In this document: one piece after another, positions 49,701 to 61,700 of the stretch
How positions within the stretch are numbered: the first letter of the stretch is position 1
Layout: the number at the start of each line of letters is the position of its first letter
DNA from: Cyclina sinensis
Lineage: Eukaryota; Mollusca; Bivalvia; Venerida; Veneridae
Direction: 5' to 3'
DNA: 64,000 bases
Assembly (NCBI GenBank): GCA_012932295.1
Contig: JAAONU010000014.1
Coordinates: forward strand, 14,635,039 to 14,699,038
The notes under the pieces: model-generated
The model's database searches: none
The model's input: the letters and a program-made list of their open reading frames with translations, nothing else
Told to the model about the DNA's origin: nothing
Position numbers and translations under genes: made by a program

Positions 49701-52700
49701 CATTGTTGATGAAGAATGAATTGGTTCAGTTAGATATATTATACCCACATGTAAGATTCCTTTAGCATTCGTAATTGGCTAACATTTGATGCCGTATGGT
49801 TATTCTCCATAACCCATATTAGTTTTGAAGACAAAATCTTTCGACCAGTCAAAGAAAAATCTTATTGTAGCATAAGTGCTTGCACTGCAGACTTGCAGTT
49901 TTGTTTTTATTTTCCTTCGTATAAAATTTGCTATTGTCCGGTTTGAAGTGTTAAAGAAATTTTGTTTGTTCAGCTCACAGTGGTTAATATTGAAAATAAA
50001 CATCTTCTTTCAGTTGTATCCACCTGACAGTACAATCACAGAGCATAGTAAGAAAGAGATGAGTGACGCGAAGCAGTATGCTAGGAAACTGATGGTGGTC
50101 AACCTGTCAGACAAGGCTAATGATGACAAGAAGAAGGAAGAAGATACTATCAAGATTGATCCTGTGAGATTTGATAGTGTTCTCTTATCAGTTCTTGTAC
50201 AGGCTTTATTTTATATATGATGTTCCAGTTTCCAAGGATAATTTTGATTGGTTTGTTTTTACACAGTTCAGGTAGTTGAGTCATTATTATTTTGTTCCCC
50301 ATCTGTAATTCATCTGTAATATTGAATAATTATTATGTCAGTGTGTGCCATGTTCTTGTTTTGCATAAATGTGCTTACTTTACACTTCCCTTTCTTACCA
50401 GCACAAGAACAATCAAAAGCTGGGCTTAGTTGAGGCATTGCTGAGTATTGGAGCCTGGGAGAAGTCTAAATCTATCCTGGACAGACTGCCAGAGTTTTTT
50501 GGTACCACATGTAAGCCTGTGGCTGCTGCCCTGTGTGCCCTCATACACACCGTCATGGATCCTGTTTACAGGAAGTAAGTGTTCTTAGTGGACTTGAAGT
50601 CAGAGTTAGCATTGTGATAGTAGGGTTGCATCTTGTTTATTCCAGCAGACTGGAGATACAATGTGACATACTTAATATTTTATAGCTGGTTAAAATCATT
50701 CCCACATGACACAGAATTTATAGCTTCAGTTAGCATGCAGTTATTGAAAAAACAAAAACAACAAAAAAACATATTCCTGAAGAAAATAGATCTTTTTGTT
50801 TCATTGAGTATTTGTGTGTGTGTTTTTTTTTTTCAGAAACAGTGGTATGAGTACAAAGTTAGCCGCTAAATGTGGAAAGCCAGCTGATCTTGGAGTAGAT
50901 GTACAGCTAGCAGCTACATACAAAGATGTGTATGACCTTGTATTTCCTATGGTCACCTACCTGGGTCCATACGCAGCCAGTGATCCTGTACTCATTGTAA
51001 AACTTGTCAGACTTGGCAAGTGCTACATGAACAAGGTGAAGACATGTTGTGTTTGTACTGAACATACATACCAAGCTTGATTTGCAACAGATGCATCTGG
51101 CCAAGTTCTTAGAGTTAAAAATCCTGAGCACCTTAGGAAAACAAATAAGTAACTTGGCAAAATTCTAGAAATGTTATGACCTGTCTCAGATTTCAAGTTA
51201 TTTAACCACTCCTTAATTGATGGTCATGGGTCCAGCCCTGATACTGACCAGCACCATCTGTGTGAGAATGTTGGCAGTTTCTTATAGAGAATGGAAGTCT
51301 AGCACTGGTCCTTTCCAGGAACCTTGGTTAAGAAAACTGCTTGTATGATATGACTTTGACAGAGTATGTTAAACTAATTTACACATAAACCAAGAAATAT
51401 CATTCAGTTGAAATAAATTTAAGTTAATTGTATCAAATAATACTAATCTTATAAAGATATCAAGCACTTTGATACTGGACTTCGTAAATATGACTGGTAA
51501 CTTAAATTTTTTCACTTTGTGAAATGCATCCATTTATAGAAATTTAAGCATCAAATTACATTTGTCTCTCTTTTTCTGTCAAATATCAGAATAAGCATTT
51601 CATTTCACCCTTTTTTCAGAGAAATCAGGGGACATTGAGTGTGGAGGATAACATCATGTACTTTGGTTTGTTGAGCATTCTAGATGAAGTGATAATTCCC
51701 AGCTTATCATTCCTGAATTGTAACTGTTGTATATCTGAGGAAGTGTGGGGGCTGGTCAAAATGTTCCCTTATGAACTTAGGTAAGTGCATTGACTTCATG
51801 ATTGATGAGCTGAAAGTTTGGTCTTAAGTACCAGCCTTTGAGTGTTGATAATCAAAGAAATAGGGGGACTGTTCAAGATTTTCTGGTAAGTTCTACGAAG
51901 TTTGTATTTGAAGTGTTTCCCAATTCGCTTCGGGGCTAAGTGCATTTATCATTTTAGTTCAATGCATAAGAAAATGTGTGAGTGTCTGGAGCAATTGCAT
52001 TGGGGTTTTGTAAAAACTCCTTAATGGCTCGGTTGAAGAAGAATAGGATTTTGTCAAGTTGTTTTAAAGAGAAATAGGCATTGTGCATTGGAAATATTTG
52101 AGTTTTATTCTTGCATGGTTAAGTATCATAGGGATTATTCTAGAGCTCAAAAGGGGGCACAAAAAAGGGGCAGGGTGCTTTCTGCGCGTCGGGCATGGTA
52201 AATAAGAGACAGTTTTACTGTTACGCTGAATCGTTACTTTAACAGTAATAACTGTATAATAACTGTAAATATTATTATAAAGTTATCTACAGCGAAACAA
52301 AGCAATAATTATATGTCTATTGTTATTTTATTGTAAACATTTGAATACTTTCAACAGTTTTAATGATATGATATGGTAAAAACATCAACATTTTTAGCTC
52401 ACCTGAGCATGCTCATGTGAGCTTTTAGGATCCTTGATTGTCCGGCGTCCGTCCGTCCGTCCGTCCGTCCGTCCGTCCGTCGTCCACAATTCATTCAAAC
52501 GACATCTCCTCTGAAACCACTGGGCAAAATTTAATGAAACTTGCCTAGAATGTTCCTTGCATGAAGCTCTACCAAGTTTGTTCAAATGGTTCCGGTTCAT
52601 TGCATTTCTGGGTCACAGGAGCTAAAAACAGATTTTACAAGTTGGATCTTTAAAAATCTTCTTGTCAGAAACCACAAGGCCTGGAGCTTTGATATTTGGT

Positions 52701-55700
52701 ATAAAGCATCATCTAGTGGATCTCTACCAAGTTTGTTCAAATTATGATCCTGGGGTCAAAAATGGCCCCGCCCCAGGGGTAATTTGTTTTACATAGAGTT
52801 ATATAGGAAAAACTTTAAAAATCTTCTTGTCAGAAACCGTAAGGCATAGAGGTAAGATATTTGGTATAAAGCATCATTTAGTTGACCTCTACCAAGTTTG
52901 TTCAAACCATGGCCTCTGGGTCAAAAATGGCCCCGCCCCAGGGGTAACTTGTTTTACATAGAGTTATATAGGAAAAACTTTAAAAATCTTCTTGTCAGAA
53001 ACCGTAAGGCATAGAGCTAAGATATTTGGTATAAAGCATCATCTAGTGGACCTCTACCAAGTTTGTTCAAATCATGGCCTCTGGGTCAAAAATGGCCCCG
53101 CCCCAGGGGTAACTTGTTTTACATAGAGTTATATAGGAAAAACTTTAAAAATCTTCTTGTCAGAAACCGTAAGGAATAGAGCTTAGATATTTGGTATGTA
53201 GCATTGTCTAGTGGACTTCTACCAAGTTTGTTCAAATTATACCTCTGGGGTCAAATTTTGCCCCACCCTGGGGTCATTGGTTTTACATAGGCTTATATAG
53301 GAAAATCTTAAAAAATCTTCTTGTCTGAAACCACAAGGCCCTGAGCCTTAAGATTTGGTATGTAGCATTGTCTAGTGGACCTCTACCAAGTTTGTTCCAA
53401 TTATACCCCTGGGGTCAAATTTGGCCCCAACCCGGGGTCATTAATTTTACATAGGCTTATATAGTGAAAACTTTGAAAATCTTCTTGTAGAAGGAGAAGT
53501 AACATTTTCAGTCCAAATAATCTGGAAATTTGTCAGACAGGTTGTTTCTATGATTTCTAGCTCAAGTTCGAATATGGGTCATCTGGGTTCAAAAACTAGG
53601 TCACAGAGCCCAAAAATAGAAAAACCTTGTTAACACTCTAGAGGTTACATTTTCAGTCCAAATATCCTGGAAATTAGTCAAAAAGGTTGTTTGAATGATT
53701 TTTAGCTCAAGTTCAAAATTGGGTCATCTAGAGTAAAAAACTATGTCACAGAGCCCAAATATGGAAAAACCTTGTTAACACTCTAGAGGTAACATTTTCA
53801 GTCCAAATATCCTGGAAATTTGTCAGAAAGGTTGTTTCAATGATTTCTAGGTTAAATTTGAATATGTGTCATCTGAAATCAAAAACTAGGTCACAGAGCC
53901 CAAAAATAGAAAAAAAACTTGTTAACACTCTAGAAGCTACTTTTCAGTCCAAATATTCTCGAAATTTGTTAGAAAAAAATGTTTTAATGATATCTAGCTC
54001 AGATTCGAACAAAGGTCATCTGGGGTCAAAAACTAAGTCACAGACCCCAAGTATGGAAAAAGGGTGTTAACACGCATTGAGTTAACATTTTCAGTTCAAA
54101 TAACCTTGAAATTTGTCAGAAAGATTGTTTCAATGATTTCTAGCTCAGTTTTGAATATGGGTTATGTGGGGTCAAAAACTAGGACACAGGGCCAAAAAGT
54201 AGAAAATCCTTGTTAATGCTCTAGAGGTTACATTTTCAGTCCAAATGTCCTTGAAATTTGTCAGAAAGGTTGTTTCAATGTTTTCTAGCCCAGATTAGGA
54301 TATGGGTCATCTGGGATCAAAAACAAGGTCACAGAGCCCTAAAATGTAAAAACCATTTTAACACTCCAGAGGTTACATTTTCAGTCCAAATATCCTGGAA
54401 ATTTGTCAGACAGGTTGTTTTGATGATTTCTAGCTCAAGTACTAATATGGGTCATCTTTGGTCAAAAACTAGGTCACAGAGACCAAATATGGAAAAACCT
54501 TGTTAACAATCTAGAGTTAATATTTTAATTCCAAATAACCTGAAAATTTGTCAGAAAAGTTGCTTCTATGATTTCCAGCTCAGCTTTGAATATGGGTCAT
54601 CTGGATTAAAAAACTAGGTCACAGAGCCTAAATATCGAAAAACTTTGTAAACACTCTAGAGGCTACATTTTCAGTTCAAATGTCCTGGAAATTTGTCAGA
54701 AAGGTTGTTTTGATGGTTTCTAGCTCAGGTTTGGATATGGATCATCTGGGGTCAAAAACTAGGTCACAGAGCCCAAATATGGAAAAACCTTGTTAACACT
54801 CTAGAGGCTACGCTTTCAGTTCAAATAACCTTGAAATTTGTCAGAAAGATTGTTTCAATAATTTCTAGGCCAAGTTTGAATATGGGTCATCTGGGGTCAA
54901 TTAACCAGGTCCATAGCAACTTTGTTAAAAGCAGTCATATTCAGGTGAGCGATATAGGGCCATCATGGTCCTCTTGTCATGAAATCCACAGGAGCCAGAC
55001 ATAGTCAATTATGGTGACCATGTCATATCAGATCATATCAACATATTCACTCATGACTGTCAACATCCATACATGCTTTGAAACAGCATCAACTACAACA
55101 TGTTTTCATGAACACCTGGTGCTCACAGGAGCCAGACATAGTCTTAAATTAAGTTAAATCTTATCATATATTAGATTAAAATGTGCTTGAATTCTCAAAA
55201 AAAAAAAACGTATCCGAAAAAAGGTGTCCAAAATAACATACACTTTTTACGACGCAGATATTCGACTTTGCAATGTAAAGACAAAGTTGGCAAAGCTAAT
55301 ATCCGTAATAAGAACACATAAATTTTTTAAAGCAATCTAAGCACATTACCTTTCACGGGCAACCATAAACGAAGCAATATTATGATTCATTTTGCTAATT
55401 TGTGCACGTTCTTTTTTTAGATCAGCTAATTTATGCTTCAGGGATGGCATTTTTGCAATGTTACATTAACTTCGATGTGTAAGAGAATGAAACTACTTGG
55501 AATTAAGAAATTACCAAAAAAGAAACTATAATGATATGTGCGAATAACTTACATGTAATAGCGATTACGCTTAATCTAATTGCGTGTACTTTCAAGTAAA
55601 TAACAGTTTGTTGGAAAAGTACAACCATAGCGCTAATAAAAAAAAAATTGTTCAAAAACCTGTGAAAATCAAACCATCATTAGGGCCATAATCAAAGGGG

Positions 55701-58700
55701 CTATATACGTTTAATAGATCGTGTTAGTTGCCAAATTAACTGATACCAAACCTGTGTATTCCCAATCAATTACATACGCGCGCTATGTCGGTAGTTGCAA
55801 TATACGATCAATTAGCGTAACCGTGTCACATCGGGACAGCAGCGACGAATCTAACAGTGAATGACTTTGATTGATTGTTCACATTTCGAACAAAAAGTGA
55901 ATGGGCGGTCCAAAAAAGGGCAAAAGGGCACTGTTAAAAGGCATTTGACGGGCAAAAGGGCGGGGTTTAAAAAGGGCAGGGCGGAGCACCCTTCTGTTCC
56001 GCGCTAGAATAATCCCTATATCATAATTACAATTTTCTAGTTTGTCATGGTTGTTTCACAGATCTCTTGTACATTCTGTTAGGTATCGTATGTATGGAAA
56101 CTGGAAGAACGAGATGTACAGTGTTCACCCCAGCCTGATCAAGGTCAAGGCAGACTGTCTCGAAAAAGCCAAGTATATCATGAAGTAAGTCTTCTGTAGG
56201 AAATGAGTTTATACATTTCTGTTTATTTTGTCAAAGACTGTTTCATTAACAGTCTAACCTACCCTATCTGTAAGGTTCAGCTGAATTTTGTAACTACATA
56301 TTACTCCCATCTGTATGGTTTTTGGTTGGAATGTTTGAACTGAGGCTCAGAGAATCTTTTTTTTTTTGAGGCCTTAAAACACATACAATCATATTGTATG
56401 GCTCTATATCTAATTTTGGCTGTTTGTTTAGAGCTAAATCAGTCTTATACTTCTCTTTTGATCAGTCAGTCAGAGGTAGTAAAGGTTAAAAGAAACTGTA
56501 CAGTTGAAGTATTATTGTTGTGTATATGACATCCTGGTAATTCCATTGAATGGGAAGTTAATTTAGTTGTTTGAGACCTAAGAACTGAGTGAACGATTTC
56601 TAATAGCAGAATCAAGTCATACATTTTACCATTGTAAAGAACAGCTGTTGAAAGGAATAAACAAAGAATTGGAGAAATTAACTTATAAACTCAGTGATAG
56701 GCATTCTTGTTCCTTCCTGTCTGGTAAAATAATATAGCATGTTTTGCAATGATTCTTTCAGGAGATTAGCAAAGGAGAATGTGAAACAATCGGGAAGACA
56801 ACTGGGAAAACTAAGCCATAGTAATCCAGGGGTACTCTTCGAATATGTAAGTCCTTGCTACTACAGTTAATTTGATTCAGATTGCAAACATCAGATTTTA
56901 AAGTTAGACATATAACATGCATGTATTTATTTTGCATTTGACAGTATATAACTAAATTTTTTTCTGCAGCTTAAATCTCATGAAATTTATGATGATAGCC
57001 CATTAATTTATTAATAAAGAATGACTGGAATTGAAGTGAGTATGGAAGTTTTATTGCATGGTATGAGATAGGATAAGAAATAAACTTCTCGTTAAAATTG
57101 AAAAAAAAAATAAGATTTTATGTGGCACCTTAATTAAGATGGATGACTTTTGACATTACCCTTCAAAAACAAAGAAGAATTCATAGAATGGTTGACATCA
57201 GACTTGATGCATTAATGCTATTAATTTGTATCTTTTCTTTCAGGTTATAAGACAGATTGAGAAGTATGATAATCTTATAGGACCGGTTGTTGACTCACTC
57301 AAGTACCTCACCAATCTCTCATACGACATTCTTGTCTGTATCCTTTAATACGAGTTTAAAAAAGTCAGTTTAAGAAAAAAAAGGACAGATTTGAGTTTGT
57401 AACACACATGATTAAAAGGCCATAGGCTTGTGTGTGTGAATGGTAATGATTCTTTTTGGTAAACTTGACTCTCTAAAGCTGATTTAATCTTAAACAATCC
57501 TTTTATAATCATGTGTTTATCTGCTTAAACTTGTTTTACATACATGTATAGATGTCCAAGTGGACTCCCTGTAATAATATTAATATTTTAATTATATTCA
57601 AAACATTTGTGCTTTATGGTAGACAGATGTTTTCTCATAGGTATTCATAAGCACTAGCATGTAAAAATCCACAAAACAAAATAACCCCGCTGCATGTCTG
57701 ATTTATCTTTTCTGATTTGACATATAATGAAAGAAGTTCTTTAGTATCCCTTAAAGTAAGTTTAATCCTTAACTTGAGTACACAGTCTGTGTGATAGAGG
57801 CTGTAGGAAGTCCAGAGAGAGAAAAGATGAAAGTGGATGAAACCAGTCTGTCGACTTGGCTTCAGAGTAAGTTTATAAATAGCTGATTAATGATTGTAGA
57901 TACATACATGTATACATTATACGGAAATGCTTAGAAAGGCAAATAAAAGAAAAGAGCCAGAAACTGGAGTATGCTTAAAAATTGGCTGCGGAATTTGAAG
58001 GTTTTCGAATCCAAAAAAATATTCTGTTTCTTGAAAAATCAGATCCTATCATATCCTATTGTATTGCCTAGCTAGAAATGTAGACGTTTGTTTTGACTGA
58101 ATATCTAATCAAGTTTTAACGGCAAAATCCACAGAAAAACAAATTTAAACCATTTTATTGGCATTTTATCAGAATTCATTTCACCTTAAAAAAGGTACTT
58201 GATAGATTCTACAGAAGTAATATCACTTACATGTCCCTTTCTTCTACGGTACCAGTTACAGATAATTTATGTAAATGAGATAATTCATGTATATTACAGG
58301 TCTGGCCAACTTTGCAGGCTCTATATGTAAGAAGTACCAAGTAGATCTAGCAGGGTTAATGCAATATGTCACCAATCAGCTCAAAGCTGGAAAAAGGTAA
58401 ACGATAAAAATATCTTTCATGTGTTGGAGGTACAGTTTGGCTGAATGATTCTTTTTCATGTTGTATTTATTGCTTGACTAGCTTTATAACATAAACATTT
58501 CCAGTTGCACTGTTTTTCAGTACCAATGATCTGTCAGAGAATTTATGTGAAGATGATGATGTCAGAGTGAAAATAAACATTTTGACATCAAGGGCATCAT
58601 CTTACTCATAGTACGTGGGGTGTGTGTAATATCATATAATATCATTTACTGGTAAAAATCTAGATAGCCAGAGATGTGAAGCTGGTGTTTTAAGTTTGAC

Positions 58701-61700
58701 AGTTTAATTAACATGAATTAATTAACAATATGCATATTATGTTGATGTTGGTAATCATTTCAGTGTTGATTTGTTACTGATGAGAGAAATAGTACAGAAG
58801 ATGTCAGGTATAGAAATCTCTGAGGAGATCACCATGGACCAGCTGGAGGCCATGTCAGGGGGTGAACTCCTCAGACAAGAGGTATGCAGTATGTTTACTC
58901 CTGTAATTGCCTTATGAAAAGTTGCTAAAAATTTAGATGGTGCTAAAATTGTAATTAGGCTTAGCACAATTTCAGTATACACTGAAATACGCAATGGAAA
59001 CCATTTGCTTAGCGGAGGAATTCACTGCTATTAATTTAGGATGCAAAAAATGATTTTATTCACTGAAAAAGAAAATGACATAACTTTTCAGGGAGGATAC
59101 TTCACTCAAGTGAGGAACACAAAGAAGTCATCTAATCGTTTGAAGGATACAGTGTTGGAACATGACCTGGCCTTGGCCCTGTGTTTGCTGATCTCACAAC
59201 AGAGAGATGCAGTCATATACAAGGAAGGCACAGCCAGACATCTGAAACATTATGGGAAACTTTATGATCAGGTACAACAGTTCACTATGACTTATCATTT
59301 GACAGCTGAGTAGCTGGCCCGGCTAGCTCAATAGGTAGAGCAACGGATTGTCAATCTTGACGATCCTGGTTCAGTCCCCATCAGGGCCAGGGAAATTTCT
59401 CCGTGATAATTGATCTATAGGTCATTTGTCCCTCACCTCTGAAGCAAGTGAGGAAGTAGTCAGTCACTTGCGAAGAAATTGGTTAGTAAACTGGTTGGAT
59501 ACCCAGGAACACTGGTTAGGTGGACTGACCACCGGGATATGACCTTAGCTGTTGAACTGGCGTTAAACCTCAATCAAAACCAAAAAAATGACAGCTGAGT
59601 AACATATTTTCCATGATATTAAAATTTTCATCTTCAAAAGGAAGCTTGATTGTTGATGTAAGCTTTGTAATAAGGATAAATCTAGTTCACTAAATAAATG
59701 CAAAATGATTTGCTGTATAATTTAGAATCAATGGTCATTCCTGTTAAAATCATAAGAAGACTGTCAGGTTTGTCAGCAAACATATAGCAGTGAAGTAATA
59801 CATAAAAATTGTTCTTAATCTTACATGCCAAGCTTTCACATTAGTATTTTAAAAATGAGAGGTAAGTAACTTGAGAAGTTGATACAGTGGATAAATTTGT
59901 GTAAATACCTAAATTGTACCATTTGTGATGTTGACATGACAAAGGTTTTTCTTGTCTTACAATGACTTACGATTTCTTGTATTTCATACATCTGTTAGCT
60001 TAATCAGATTGTACATGTATTTAGATATATTTTCCTGTATTTTCAGTGCCAGGATACTTTAGTACAGTTTGGCAGCTTCCTGTCCATGCAGTTGAGTACA
60101 GAAGAGTTTGTGAAGAGACTTCCCCCTATAGAGAAAATGGTTTCCGAGTTCCATGTACCCCCAGATGCAGCCTTTTTTCTGTCTCGTCCACTATACAGCT
60201 ACGATATAAATGTAAGTACATGAACCTTGGCATATTATACTAATAGCAGGTAATTGAAGGGACTAAATTTCTGCCTCAAGTTAATATGATAAACTAGAAT
60301 GGTTCTCTTTTTTGTGGGATATGTTTCTTGTAAGGAGCGGAGTGATTATAGTTATTACACTGTTTAACTCAATGGAAACTGATTTGGTAACATATATGAG
60401 TAGAGTAAAAAAATAGGGTGGATAGGATGAAACCTTCCAGACAGTTACTTCAGGAAGCACATAAATGAAATTCTTATTAAATTATCAAGTTTAAAAATTT
60501 AATGACTTATGTCATATAAATAACTGTAGGCAAAGTTTGATGAGCTACGCAAAGCAGAGAAAAGTGAAAAGGACAAGAAAGTTTCAAGTGCAACAAAGGT
60601 ATTTATAGAATAAAGTCTTTAAAGAACAATATCTGTATTTTTTTTAAGGGTTAGTCCCTTACTGTCAGATTAGATATTTTATAGAAAAAGGGAGAATATG
60701 TATTCAGACTAGTAACTGAACATCTGTTAGATTATTTTCATGCAGTATATATATACAGCAATATTGAGCTGTTACCTGATATTCTGTACCAAATAGCTTT
60801 TCTGAAGTGATGGAATACAGGTTAATTATATAACTTGATATTATCACAAGCATTAATCACGTACTTTCATATCTCAAAACACAGTTGAATAATAAGATAT
60901 AAAAACCAAAATAGAAAGTTGCATAAAAAGAGTTTCCAGTTGAAGTGTATAAATCACATGCCTTTTTATTGTAGACTCAAAAGTACATAGAGGCTTCAGA
61001 GATAGTTATGGGACCAGTAGTAGAGAATATACGTCCATTACAGACACAGAAAATATGGGAAGATCTCAGGTAATGAAATTTTCTCAGTGAAAGTAGTATT
61101 TGTTAAATTTTCCCTGACTTTTGTGGTTAAACCATTTGCTATATCTGTTGCCATTTGCCTGTCGTTGGTGACCTTGTGGTTAGCATGTCTGAATTCAAAT
61201 CAAGAGATTGTGGTTCATTGCCAGGTCAGGCCATTATTGACCTTTATTGTTGACAGGGACATTTAACTGCCGTTAACTCACATATACGTACTGTTACAAT
61301 ACGTAAGTTGGGGGACAACAAAGAATGTTGCTCTTGTCTTGCTGTGAACCTTCATTTTGATGTGAGCTGGTCTTACATGAAGTTAGTGTGATGTAAACTT
61401 CAATCTTCTTTTCTGTCTGAAGAAGTATTTTTTTCCAGAAAAGTAGATGCATTTTGCATTTTATTGATGTCACATACTGCCATTCCAAGTTTGATAGAGT
61501 TCAGACTTTTTAACATACACAGTTTTTGTTCATTACTCAAAGAGATTTGACTTGCGCAGTATGTTGTCTCTGTGTGTGAATACTGTAAAATTATTTTTTT
61601 TTCCAGTCCAACATTTTACGTGACATTCTGGTCACTGTCTATGTATGACATCCATGTACCAACTTCAGCGTATGAGAAGCAGATATCCCAGTTGCAGGCG

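Larger units (their letters stand above)
52129..56018. mobile_element. Large TIR element, 3.9 kb, in a THOC2 intron
   Basis: The left end TAGGGATTATTCTAGAGC (52129-52146) is matched by the inverted right end GCGCTAGAATAATCCCTA (56001-56018), with one mismatch. TATCA flanks both sides (52124-52128 and 56019-56023). The subterminal parts are both rich in aaaaggggca/gggcaggg-type motifs, as in some hAT elements. A separate ladder-repeat element (52396-54977) is nested inside. A short exon-like frame lies on the minus strand at 55350-55450. The transposase is not evident. Confidence 0.85.

Noticed and set aside
53840..54506. Two open frames with repeated '[10 protein letters not shown]'-type units
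   Set aside because: They follow the ~145-bp tandem array of the ladder element and have no independent coding evidence.
59316..59400. Possible true tRNA gene
   Set aside because: The head is tRNA-like, but it continues into a SINE body shared with 48424-48665 and the stems are imperfect, so it was called a SINE.
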